From Fasciola hepatica (lineage: Eukaryota > Platyhelminthes > Trematoda > Plagiorchiida > Fasciolidae), in assembly GCA_948099385.1 (NCBI GenBank), contig CANUEZ040000113.1, positions 10,738,501-10,802,500 of the forward strand: a stretch of DNA of 64,000 bases, in the 5' to 3' direction. Every line of letters begins with the position of its first letter. Positions within the stretch are counted from its first letter, which is position 1. The notes beneath the pieces were generated by a model. That model worked only from the letters and a program-made list of their open reading frames with translations. It was not told where the DNA came from and searched no databases. Positions 22,701 to 33,512 of the stretch are shown here, one piece after another. The translations under genes and the position numbers were made by a program.

Positions 22701-23849
22701 CAGCTCTTCCAGAGCCGTTATTTCATCACTGATGCCTTTGCTATACTAGTCCCTTTCAAATAGTAATACTATGTTTTCCCTATTCGTAAAACGATTATTC
22801 AACGGAACGATTATCATCAGTGTACACTTGACCATGCACAGCCATATGCATAAATTACCACCATGTCTTTTGGAGGAATCAAAACCGTTGGTTAAAGTCA
22901 GTATACCACTGTACTCAACTGTTTAACTTTACAGACTAAGTATTTGCCAGTAGAATCAGATGAGCTGCTCTTTCAAACCTAATCCTTATTATTGGAAAGA
23001 ACAAGGAACATATTTGTAGGTCTGTCATAATTGTACACAGTGAACAACTGCCATGTTGACGGAATGTGATCGGAAAAGATTTTCTGTCCCAATTAGGTTA
23101 AAACGAAACAGTTTATTGAAGCCCCTTCAAAGGTGGTCAACAAAGGATCAATGAGTCAGTACTTCGGTTGTGAGTCTTACGGTATCCTCATTCGAAATTA
23201 TTTGGAACCGGAAAAATATTTGACGTCACCAATTGGCAACTACTTATAGTTACCTGTTCCACAGGTTGAATAGCACCAAAATTGAAAGATTGAAACCAGG
23301 CCAGAAAAGAACAACGCATTCACACAGTGTGCCGAACTGTTGGGACTCAACTGCGCATACCCTATTGGTCTCTGATGAGTTCTTTTGTTGGGGTTCTAAT
23401 AAACAGTTTCAACAAATAATCGAAGTAATTACCGGGAAATCGTCTTGCTTTGAACGAGGTATTATTTTGAGCAAATCAACAAAGAACAGTATCCATCATA
23501 TTGGTTCGTCGTTGATGCTCAATGTTTTCTGCAGTGCAACTGGGTGTTACATCATTCATCGAGATAAATGATGCGAGCTTCAAACTACTCAAGCTCTAGG
23601 CTCTTTTCGTAATATGCCTTTGGAATTCAACTCTGACCGTTTACCTGCTGTGCCACAGTACAGTAAACACGTGTTCCACTAGCGTAAACCATTTGAATCT
23701 AACACATACGCTCTTTCGATGTGTTGGACATTCACTTCAGCGGACCAGTCATGAACATCTGTACTACTTGTTCGTGTACACAAACTCCCGCTGTTCGAAA
23801 ATATCTTGAGTATTTGTTCTTTCCACGCCTCGTCTATTCCTGTATGGCT
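16751..23849. other. Palindrome spacer, mostly unassigned
   Basis: The longest open frames are 17005-17439 (144 aa, plus), 18410-18709 (99 aa, minus), 19007-19351 (114 aa, plus) and 20137-20586 (149 aa, plus). The last encodes a Cys- and Asn-rich stretch such as CLIGCFYCESCYGNNTALLV, which could be an extracellular-type exon. No family is recognised for any of them and splice borders are not convincing. A run of 12 C lies at 20936-20947. I see no repeat of this spacer elsewhere in the window. Confidence 0.35.
20137..20586 (+). CDS. Unrecognised 149-aa ORF in spacer
   Basis: The longest single frame of the spacer outside the PLE. It contains a Cys-rich centre (IGCFYCESCYGNNTALLV), possible glycosylation sites and no clear signal peptide or membrane span. 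Codon use does not obviously differ from noncoding neighbours. It could be a chance frame or a piece of an unknown element. Confidence 0.2.
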   Translation: MHIQNERHWFPYTCVLNHSDESFTHLLGLCYHGDSGTIQILKDNPMDIRSVSKIYCLIGCFYCESCYGNNTALLVDVANSSIFLVAEANLSQEIRTFPHSYLFVRLLGKDNHGNRNFRESQHPLTTQCYYQYNIHYTFQIFVTVYHLEK

Positions 23850-24400
23850 GGATTTCTGTGACCCCTCTCTCTCTCTATCATAACACTGGCAACTGCCAAC
23901 TAGCCCTGCTTTCCACTTTGCTAGTCTGTTATTCTACGGCACTTGATTAGACCGCTCCCTTACTGTGTGCGCCCGCCGGTTGGACTGCTATTACTATCAG
24001 AGACACTTCTGTCTCTGCTCATGTTGCGCTTGTTTGTCTGATTTCCCACCGTTCTCTCCTGCCACGCCAAATGGATTCACACCTGTGTGTGGTCACTGTG
24101 ACCCGGACATCTGCCACTTTGCATCCCCTTTTGTTGGTTCTGTAAATGTGTGCCACCTGCCAGTCTCTCTAAGGGTAGCGACTCCTTCACTGTGTAAGAG
24201 TCCCATCATTCCATTACTAACTACTCTCACTTGCTCGTCTCATCCGTCGCTCATCTCTGATTGGCTCATTTCAACTGTATATTTTCCCACACTCTCATTG
24301 GTACTGCGAATTTCGCATTCGCACTCCAGGTTAAACTTGCCTTGTCAAGACTGTCGTTGGTTAAGTGTCGGGTACTGTTGCCGGACCATTCACAATTGAG
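23850..24400 (+). other. Strongly pyrimidine-rich strand segment
   Basis: About 550 bases with an obvious excess of C and T on the plus strand, including a short CTCTCTCTCTCT run at 23866-23876. A 144-codon frame (23965-24399) is a by-product of the composition and reads as Ser/Pro/Leu/Cys-rich. Such one-sided composition with higher GC could mark a retroelement untranslated region or LTR; no defining borders were found. Confidence 0.4.
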
Positions 24401-25317
24401 GTATGTAAACGTATCTTTTTGACTCTGCTGTAGTACACGCAGCCATTGGATAATTCGTATTCTGGACCAAACGGGTTATCGGTTTTCTGCGAGCATTTTG
24501 GGATTCCGTAGCAACCACAGTAGAAATCTTTTTCCGTTATGTACACATTTAACTAAAGCTAAGCAAATGACACAGGCCAAATCATTTGCTGATCCTCATC
24601 GAGAATAATCGTGCTCGGTTAGTGTCAGAGCAGTGGAGGGGATCAGACGACAACTGATCTTCTCCGTGAAACGGCCGGAGCCCGTCAAATGCTAACACTT
24701 ACAGGTTATCCATGAAAAGCATTGGATTGCTCACCGAACAGCCAACTGTCAGTTGTGACCTCAGTCAAACGCTAGTGATGTTCAGGACATATAATCAGAT
24801 ATCCTCGACTATGCATTGATGAAAGACAAAAGAGAAGTGGAGTGATTCGTTAGCAAGTTTTATCCAAAAGGAGCTCACGAGTTATGGGGTTTAGTTAGAT
24901 TGGAACGAGGCTCTGAAATATGATATTTATTCTTTTGACTAAGCCTAATTCATATTGTACTGTACTAGAAATCCGAGTAGAACAATAACATGGCCGAGGA
25001 TTCCATATTCAGTGGAAAGCATTTAGGGTGATCATTTTCGCATGATAAACGCAATGCATGTCAATGGCTTACTTGAACTGACCACTCAAGCGGATCGCGT
25101 CTTGGGAGTTGCATCAATGTTGTTTGGCATAATCTGTGATAAAAGACCGAATATTTCACGAGAAGAAGACTTGTTTGCGCGTAAGACAATAACATCGCCG
25201 AACTTGCACCTTATTCCTCACCCCAGAATCAGATTAAAAATGTGGTGTGCGCCAAAGAAATTCATCATACGGATAGCAATTCATTCGTCTTTGCCATGAA
25301 AGAAGTTCAGTTGAAGT
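24401..25317. other. Spacer end next to right arm, no gene recognised
   Basis: Only short frames; the longest is 25042-25299 (plus, 85 aa; contains GVASMLFGIICDKRPNISRE), with no family recognised. Confidence 0.35.
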
Positions 25318-25906
25318 GATACGTAGAGTAAAAATCGCATTGAGATGCCAATTTTGGGCGTTTTCGGTGACCCGTAGAGTCACGGCATCATTATTCCTAC
25401 TGGTCTCATCTGTTCTGAAGAGATAGCGTCAATTATGTTATTCTGTTTTAGTATTCGAAGTTTGGTACCTGTATTTTTCAATGTAGCTTGCTTTATCTTT
25501 TTCGTTTGTTTTCGTGCACTTTGTCCGGTCACTCACAAATCCCGACACCTTGTACCGGTAGTTATTCATAGCCATGACAATGATCCCGGATCCCTTGTTA
25601 GAGTTCTTAATGAGGATTGTTTCGTGGTCTCAATGTATTTGTGGCCTAATGGTAGTCTGTCGAGAGAATCGATCTATTGACTATATTTTATTCATGCATC
25701 AATGGCTGCAACTGACGCGGGTTGATTTCAGGTGGTCAGCATACCGCTTACGTATTGGGACTAAGTCGTTTAGCTAATTAGATAGGTTCTCCATTTCACC
25801 TTCTACATCTTGCTGTCGACGAATTTTCTTTGGCCAGCAAAATCTATGACCAGTTGATAGGACTTCTGTATTTATTTCATCCAATTCACTGGGAGATACA
25901 TTTTCA

Positions 25907-25909
<3 letters not shown>
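25318..25909 (-). pseudogene. Penelope-like element fragment, right-arm copy, truncated
   Basis: Mirror of 13618-14195 with the same motifs (RFCWPKKIRRQQDVEGEMEN; KGSGIIVMAMNNYRYK). It ends where the arm homology ends, so the part reading IPMRFIL in the left arm is not continued. The frame 25435-25680 (plus) is a shadow. Here 15 bases are inserted between the TNEKDK and EQMRPVGIMMP blocks relative to the left arm. Confidence 0.7.

Positions 25910-25950
<41 letters not shown>
25910..25950. repeat. (TA)n microsatellite, right arm, 41 bp
   Basis: Pure alternating TA, 12 bp shorter than its partner at 13565-13617. Confidence 0.98.
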
Positions 25951-25955
<5 letters not shown>

Positions 25956-26256
25956 TCAGTCAAATCCGTGCTCTGTCGTACTTATGGAACATCACACTTT
26001 CTAATATCTTTCCAGCAAACCCAAACCGATGATATATGCACAAAAGTAAGAACTGAATATGACATGGCTTTTCGGAAGCATGTCGCATCTGTTACTTACC
26101 CATCCTTTCTCTTACCGATGCACGGCTTGGCTATTGACCAAAGGACATGCAATGTCGCATTCATTCAATCACGTCTACGCTGGTGGATCGCATATGATTC
26201 TGTTCGCTGATTGGTTGACGCTGTTGATGAACGTGCGCGGATAAAGCGAGTGTGAC

Positions 26257-26460
26257 TTGGTGGCATTTGGCATAACAACGACCAAACGATTGTCCATCAG
26301 CGAGAAGAAAAATGTGTTGAATAATCCCAATCATCCATATACAACTCAGAACTCGGTGGTTAGGTCACTTGATATTTCAAAGGAGACTGTAGAGAATGGT
26401 ATTTCCAATCGAATATTTATCAACGATTTTCAGAACACTGAGGCTTCTCGGGAAAAGTAA
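26257..26460 (+). CDS. Candidate exon of the duplicated gene, right-arm copy
   Basis: A 67-codon frame containing ISEKKNVLNNPNHPYTTQ and VVRSLDISKETVENG. A possible donor (GGTATTT) at 26399 would end the exon after VEN in a phase that fits the acceptor at 26857-26858, giving VEN joined to EGNASSENS. This phase match is suggestive only. The frame stays open to 26460. No family recognised. Confidence 0.35.
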   Translation: MVAFGITTTKRLSISEKKNVLNNPNHPYTTQNSVVRSLDISKETVENGISNRIFINDFQNTEASREK

Positions 26461-26858
26461 AACATTTACACTAATGGAAAGTTCCAAACAGAACGTTTCG
26501 AAGCCCACGATGCATTCGCGTAAGAGAGGATAAATTCTTGTCATGTAGTTACAATTATTTCAAAAAGCATTGTTGATTCCTGCGTTATTCTAAAGTTGGC
26601 TGTAGGATGTTAAGTGCAAGATGATTTCTCAAGGCCACTGTATATTGATATTTATAGATAGCACTCTTTAACACAGCAAACCCATAACATTATCTGAAGT
26701 CAATTTTGCATGGCTGCCTCAGAACTGTTCAGTAATGTTGCAAACAATGGATCAGGGTTTCATTTGGTCTTTCAAATGTTCCCTCAAAACACCTCCCTAA
26801 ATCTTATTCCTTCTAATAGAAAAGAAACAGTCAGACAAAAATTGAAATGAACATTCAG

Positions 26859-27160
26859 AGGGCAATGCATCTAGTGAAAATAGTTTGGATATCTGCTCAT
26901 CAAGATGTACTGAATATCGTATTCATGAAGCTGAATTCAGACACACACTGGACGAGCCGACAATCCAGCTACCTGAATATAAATGCCACCTGATTGAAGA
27001 TTTCATTCCTCGTGACCGTCTTTTTGAAGAAAAAATTCCCCTTTTCGACTTGGATGACGATGAAGTGGTTCATATAAAACTATTGTTGAATTTTATTTTC
27101 ATATTCAAATGGATTTGCTATAAATCAGTGCAAGCTTTCCAGAGACGAATATTCATGTGA
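26859..27160 (+). CDS. Candidate upstream exon of the duplicated gene, right-arm copy
   Basis: After an acceptor-like ATTCAG the frame reads EGNASSENSLDICSSRC, then TLDEPTIQLPEYKCHLIEDF and RDRLFEEKIPLFDLDDDE. This is a soluble, acidic, protein-like composition that changes abruptly to an AT-rich hydrophobic tail after VVHIK (about 27083), so the real exon probably ends near there. The downstream exons start at 27194. The mirror copy at 12355-12656 has the same protein. No known domain recognised. Confidence 0.45.
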
Positions 27161-27193
27161 AGCTATGGCTCGGTTGGGATGAATCTCAATTAG

Positions 27194-27426
27194 AGAAGCA
27201 CAGCAGTTTGTAGATCAGTTGGATATGTTTGCTTTAGCGAATGATCGGGTTTCTGGTCGATTAGTGGAGTGTACAATTGATCTCAACAGCGTGTTTTTTG
27301 ATTTCCAACGGTAAGCAAAGCTGAGTCGAGCGAAGACATACGTTTGCTACAATAAATGTTCATAATTTATTTAGGTTTCTGCAAAACAGTGAACTTTCTA
27401 ACACTTACGACGACAGGTTCAGCTAG
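27194..27426 (+). CDS. 3' end of unidentified spliced gene (two exons), right-arm copy
   Basis: Exon 27194-27310 reads EAQQFVDQLDMFALAND, then RVSGRLVECTIDLNSVFFDF and ends QR at a strong donor (CG then GTAAGC). After a 64-bp intron ending ATTTATTTAG, exon 27375-27423 completes the Arg codon and reads FLQNSELSNTYDDRFS, ending at TAG (27424-27426). Phase continuity over a short, well-bounded intron makes this the best host gene piece in the window. The upstream border is the AG at 27192-27193, directly after an in-frame stop. Only the C-terminus is certain; upstream exons probably include 26859-27083. I do not recognise the family. The same gene end exists at 12089-12321, so the locus is duplicated. 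Confidence 0.65.
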
Positions 27427-28189
27427 CAACAACGGCTATCGATAAGTCACGCTGATGGGGGCGAAATCCAATCGACCGATTTGTTCGGTTTCCTTGACTA
27501 GGCCGCGAAAAGGGGATGGTGATGAACGCGGTCGATCTCTGGCCTTGTAAAAGGAACTGCGATTAATTTGAACTTCACAATCGATAAACACAGCTCAGAC
27601 TAGGTATTTTCATCAACCATATTTGAAGTCACTCAGTTTTGCACGTGATGATGGTATTACTACTGAGCCGTGGGTCTCTTTAGGCGACAGGGAAGTAAAA
27701 TCAACGTATATACATATATACAATTCTATGTTGCTCGTGGGCCATTTGGGATTTTCCGTCATGCTCTCTAGTAAAGCAAGCCTACGTGAGACAGCATATG
27801 GTGGCAATCCAACACGGAATTATTCGACAATGCGAGTAACTTCGAACAGCAATAGGATTTCAACTTCTGTGAAAGCAGTTCTCACGAGGAGTGTGGGTTC
27901 ATTGTTGAGGGATTTATTGTTGTGTGCCTGTCTGTGTGAATTTGGCTATTGCATGAACGAAATCGATGCGGTGTGCGCTCCCTTGGAAGACTGCGCTACA
28001 ATTTTGGTCCGTTTTCGTTGGGATCAATTGGTTAACATATTCCTTCACGGTTCGTGTTATCCACAAAACAGGTCGACAATTCTTGGGTCTTCCACCATTA
28101 AATAACGATAGTGTGAATGGAAACCATCATGTTAAGAAACGCAAATGAGCTGGACGGCAGTTAGGCCTTTATCACACACTAACGGATTC

Positions 28190-30110
28190 TATGAGAGTTG
28201 CCAGAATTGTGTGTAACAACATGTTTTCGCTGTTCAACAAGCTTCCGGACGTAGCTTACCCACTTATGACTCGTGTCTTTCAAATAACTGATGTGATATG
28301 CCCTAAGGAAACCGGGCTGAATGTTGATGCGGGTGATCCTGTGGTCTGAATGGAAAATTATTCGCGCTTCCATCAGGATAGACAGAATTTCACCAAAAGA
28401 ACGTGGTCACGTACATCAAACGCCAAGTGGTGTAGCAAGTATGGTTTCATGTTTTGCTACCCCTCTAAGAGGACTGATTGCATATCTTTATCGTGCCGTC
28501 GTATTCTCCCTTTTTGAACAAAATATTATCACAAACGCTTTACTTACACCGCGAATCTCAAAAAGCCCAGTTAACTCATGTGAATCATTCCCACTCTTCC
28601 TTTTACCGTTGATGGATAGCAAGCTTCACATTATTGTGGGAGATTTCATTCATGCATCTACCTATCCTCTCTCATCTCCTAATCACAAGAATATCTGTCC
28701 TGCCCTGCCCCTTTGTGATTCACAGTTGGATTGTTTTCCCACCACTCATCCAGAAATATTTTCTGTCAGACTTAATTGAACCCTTAAGCATCGGTGATCA
28801 CCGCATATCACATCTTCGTCTAAAAATATACTCCAAGCGTGATCACTTATTCTACACCGCAACGTGTCCAAATAACACCTTTCACAGTTCTACGGTTCAT
28901 TGTTTATCGCCACCTCTAGGTTAAAGTGAAGCTTCACTAAGTCTCATTCGGTAAATTTTACGCATGAAGTTACAAACTACATCCTTACCATTCGCTGTCC
29001 CACCGAAATAGTCTAATTTTATCTACGAAAACTGGTCTCACCGTATCACAAACGGTCGCACAAGCAGAAGGAGTGAGTCTACAAAAGTTGCAACGCATCT
29101 GAGACCGACAGATTTTCAAGCTAAATCAAAAATAAATCAAAAGTCCAAACTCAATATTTTCTCAACAGTCTCTGCACTGCAGAAATATCGAAGATACATG
29201 AAACGGGATCAAACTAATCTGTGGTCAGAATAAGAATCTCACTTTGACGATATGGATCTTGACCATCTGAATTCCCAGTTCTTTCGTTTATTGAATGACT
29301 TATACTCAGTCTTCCACCAGGCTAACAATTCCAAGATTGGAAATTTCACCACCAGTGATTTGTGCGACTCAGTATTGTGTACCGTTCTTGGTTACACATC
29401 GGCATATGACATAATACCACGATCCTTCCTTCTCAAAAAATGGAGTCTTTCAGTTGACCCGTAGATTTACGTAACTGGCAAGAAGACTACTACTAGGAGA
29501 AAAATGTTCAGACATCTTAGGCGATGCCAATGTTTTCCAAGGAGCTGTTCATTCTTCATGCTTATTCATTACTTACATTAACGACTTAACTGCAATCCAC
29601 TCATTCCACCTAGTCAAGTATGTTGATTGTGTTGTATTGACTCGCTCTGTCTCCCAGAGGTCCCACTAGGATGAGTTTCATAGAAACATTGCACGTATTC
29701 AAAATTTTATGAGGACTTTGGTCTTTCGGTAAACAATCCCAAATATCATAAGTGAATTTTTCACATTTCGATCAAGTTTCATAAGAAGCAGCATCAGTAA
29801 TAACTCTATTTCCCTCGCGGATGTGACCAATGGGAAATAAATGGAAGTAACTGTGAAAGAGAATGTCCATTGGCCTACACATGTAGAGATTACTCATGCA
29901 AAATCGCGCTCATTGTCCTTTCAGATTCGTAAACTCCGACAGTTCAGTACTCCATAGTCTGTCATTTCTTCCTTCGTACTCCAATGTATATTTCACACTT
30001 TTCTGTATTATTCTCCCGTATTTTTACTTGTCTGTTGTAAAAGGACTATACCGCCGTTCCTCGAGGTTTGTGAGTCATCAGCCCTTTATCTGATAAAGCC
30101 TAAGTGACCG
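28190..30110 (+). pseudogene. CR1/Jockey-like LINE relic (endonuclease and RT), right-arm copy
   Basis: Read across all three frames. The start SLFNKLPDIAYPL and DVICPKETGL match the APE-type endonuclease opening of CR1/Jockey LINEs (SLRNKLxxL and DVxCLTETWL). Then come LHIIVGDFIHAS (GDFN/H block) and LSIGDHRISHLRL (SDH block). The RT part includes DANVFQGAVHSSCLFITYIN (matching GVPQGSVLGPLLFxLYIN) and LVKYVDCVVLT, where the catalytic YADD reads YVDC, so one Asp is lost (29625-29630). The C-terminal part reads THAKSRSLSFQIRKLRQFST (near 29890-29950). Many stops and shifts show long decay. The mirror copy is at 9373-11293. Confidence 0.8.
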
Positions 30111-32567
30111 AATATCGGACTTATGTTGTAAGCACAGAAGAACATCTACTTCATTTGCTGAGATGATCGATTTGGGCTGTTCACAACCACTGCCTGGCGA
30201 CCTTTCTCTGAGTCAGTCACGGCAGTCGACCAGTTCCATGTTTCGACTGCTCCCTTCAAAGTTATCACCGCAAAGAACATCTGTAGTTTTGTTTCTTGCG
30301 TATGTTTCAACAAACAAGGAGGAAGTCTTATCTGGACTGTTATTTCGTTTTGGCGTGTGAACGTTTCAATAGTTTTTTCTCGACATCTGAAAAACAACTT
30401 AAAAGTGTGCTCAATTCAGTGTAATGATAATATCGACGAAAGCAATTACTATTATCAGAAAGACCAAATCAAGTACCAAAATGTGGGAAGCATTTGAGGT
30501 CTATTTTTATTCAGTTCTTAGTATTGCACGCAATTTTCCACTCTAAGTGAAACGGTACATACTACGGAGAAATACGAGATGTCACAGTTCCGGTAATGTA
30601 CCCATGTTTGCAAACTTGATGAATGGGGCATGGTGGTCAGTGACTGTATACGATTAAGAATTAATTGGAAGTGGACTCTTAGCTCAACTGAGTCCTCCTC
30701 GAGAACTTACATGTTATTCGTCTAATATGGAACAGTTTGATCGACACGATATAAGACTCATTTATACCCGAAATAGACAGTTTAGGTGAACATACACAAA
30801 CGAGTCAGTGATAGTTATTTGTTATATTACACAAACGTTTGCATGTACGTACGTTTAGTACGTGCAGGAATGAGTGCACCCCGTGGAGACTCGCGAAATA
30901 ACTATGACCCACAGCTAAATGCTTTTCATTGACGAGTTCACTTTCTGGTGTTCCTAGACATTTAATGAACAATAACCATTTGGTAACATCAAGGTGATTT
31001 GAAGTTGTGTTTTGAGTCAAGAAGACGATTGGTTTGATGTGTTTGATGATAAAAATGAGATTGGCAAGCTCGTATATTGTTCTGATAAGTAGGTTTGCAA
31101 CAGATGTAGGTGAACATTCCCAAACTAATAGTTAGATAATTCCAAAATAGATTCACAGGATGCCTCAAACGGCTCAAATTACGACTTATGTTTGAGAATC
31201 CAGTGAATTTCGCAAGAAACAACTCTTCATTAGAATTGTAAAAACCACAAATCCGTAGGCCATTATTGTGTTACTGTAGCAAAGAACAAAATGAAAGAAA
31301 ACTTTACTACCAGTGTCTATTTTGATTGAGTCCGATCATGAAGTGGTCGAGGTATCCCGTGTTCTTCACTTACAACCATGATATATGCTTATTTTGCACA
31401 TGTAAGAATAGATTCAAGTGTGATAAAAGCCGCCTGTCCATTTCATATCGACTTATTTTCTCAGTCCCACGAAGCCCGTCTAGTAGGAAACACACTGCAG
31501 CTCAGAGGTACTGGATTAGTGAAACAGTCATAATAAAATATATTATCTATCAGCATCACGGGGTAAACCATCAGGAATAACATTTGTTTTTTACCAATAC
31601 GTCGTTTTTTCAATGGTTATTGTGCTCGTCAAGTTTCTTCACCAAAGTTGATCGCGTTCTGGTACTGTTGAACAACAACTGCGGCCGTACTCCACGGATA
31701 CCCGAAATGTTGCACAAATTCAGACATTAGTCACAATTAGTTTTGGTATTTTATTTCGGAGGACAGAAAATGCATTTCAATGAGAGCAATTAGGAACTCG
31801 GAGGGGTAAATTTATTTATCAGATATGTTGTTGATCATGTGTTCCTCGGATCAGATTGCGCTATTATGTAAGTGCACAAAACTGCATCCGAAAGAGGGCT
31901 AGAAATTTCGTCTCTTTGGAAGTAGAACGGAGCCAAAATATCTCCGCATAAATTCGGCCTACTCTACAAACATTCTTAAAAGTGGTTGTATCAAATACAA
32001 CACGGTGTACTTAGATCAGGTTTGTACTTGCTGCTACGAAACTGCATCCTAGTTGGATCTGTCAGAACCTTTTTGCTCGAGATCTGATTCAGATACCATA
32101 AGGGTAATACTGAAAGTGCAACACGAGTTCGCTCTTGCTTCGGAATGCATGTGCTATCTCATCGAGAATTAGGCTGTTCGGGAATAACATGATTAGTGTG
32201 TGTGTTTTCTGGGAATAGCTTAAGCCTCATTGATTATCATGGCTTTTACACTCGTAAAGGAACACTTTTACAATCGAAGACGTAATAATTAAAAAAGGCC
32301 GGCTTCTCACAGAATGCCCATCACGAGAAAGTTTGATGATCTACGCAAACCAATTCGAGACGCTTCACTCCTCAACTACCTTGAAAGTCCTAACCTAGTA
32401 TAGAAGAATAAATAAATGGATACAGTGCACGGGTGGACCATGCTGTTGTTCAATAACGATTAACATATGAGCTGGAAGAGCTGCCATCAGATTTTACAAA
32501 ACCTTTTAGACTAATACGGACTCCATTGCAACTTATGGCAGATAAATGAAGTTTGCTCCTTTGGGTT
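30111..32567. other. Arm interior without recognised gene (right copy)
   Basis: Mirror of 6916-9372. Short frames only, the same as in the left arm; none recognised. Confidence 0.35.
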
Positions 32568-32939
32568 TCATTTCGTTTTGAACTCATCACCGAGATGTAC
32601 TTTCGCAGCATAACATAATTCGGCGGGAATAATGGAAAGGACGTGAGCCTCTTTGTACTGCAACAGTTCAAAACAATGCCTCAAATGAAGGTGTATGTAG
32701 TGTTCTGTATCCGCGTTTGTCATCACCGTCTTCCAGAATTGTCCTCTATTGCTTGGTTCGTTTAGCTCTAATATCAACTGAACTATGTGCCATGCACTTA
32801 TGGAATACCCCTGATTCATGTGTAATAAAACATCAGCTTTCTGACGATATTGTTGTTGTAGACACGGTGGATAATCAACGTAGATATACATAATCACAAA
32901 AAGTGTCGAGAAATACGCTACGGATTTGGACAGTATCAA
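32568..32939 (-). CDS. Unrecognised 123-aa ORF, right-arm copy
   Basis: Encodes the same protein as 6544-6915; see that entry. The overlapping frame 32450-32671 differs from its left partner by one residue (Ser for Phe), showing a single substitution in the arms near 32491. Confidence 0.3.
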   Translation of the reverse strand: MILSKSVAYFSTLFVIMYIYVDYPPCLQQQYRQKADVLLHMNQGYSISAWHIVQLILELNEPSNRGQFWKTVMTNADTEHYIHLHLRHCFELLQYKEAHVLSIIPAELCYAAKVHLGDEFKTK

Positions 32940-33512
32940 GTGGAAGACAAGTTAAATGGGGCGAAATAAGACTTTCTTTTTACTGAACATGTTTTCTGTC
33001 TCATGAATGCTTTTGAAATAATGTGTATACGTACGCAGCACACAGATATAAGACGTCTTTGCAACTTATTTATTATCATCCAGTTTGGATGTGTTGAAAT
33101 TTCCCGATCACGTGTTGTTGTAACAACTTGGATTTGCATGAATATAAGAAATGTGCGTGGATTCAAACACGGGAAGATTCTGATAAAGACCCGTGGAAGA
33201 AACACCTGGCCTATTGGTTATCATCATTTTGTTTTTCCCTGTTTCACCAAAGTGGGGATAAGTTCTGGTTGTGCCCACATTTTTATCAACTGCTACAGTC
33301 ATGAAATGGGCAGGTATTTGCTCATACGGATTTGATATCAAGTTCATGCATTCCAAAAGGCAACCAGATTTTATCCCTCGAGTCTACGATTATGTACAAC
33401 ATTACTATTGAACCTAAAGATCATACAGTATTTTTCAAACGTGTGTTGCATGTTTTTATCTTCAATCCTGGACCGATAATCACGGGATTCGTAAATGATT
33501 TCTTGGAAGCCT

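Larger units (their letters stand above)
25318..33512. repeat. Right arm of giant inverted repeat (palindrome)
   Basis: Reverse complement of 5570-14195. Within about 25960-33439 the arms appear almost identical, with the (TA)n length and the 32-bp indel (junction 28049/28050) as the main differences. Beyond 33440 mismatches jump to about one in eight bases. At 33468/33469 the sequence skips about 400 bp of the left arm, and similarity ends near 33512. At the inner edge, 15 bases are extra near 25413-25430, mismatches rise, and similarity ends at 25318. Confidence 0.95.

Noticed and set aside
23965..24399. A 144-aa Ser/Pro/Cys-rich protein
   Set aside because: Best explained by the pyrimidine-rich composition of the segment; no splice borders or domain.
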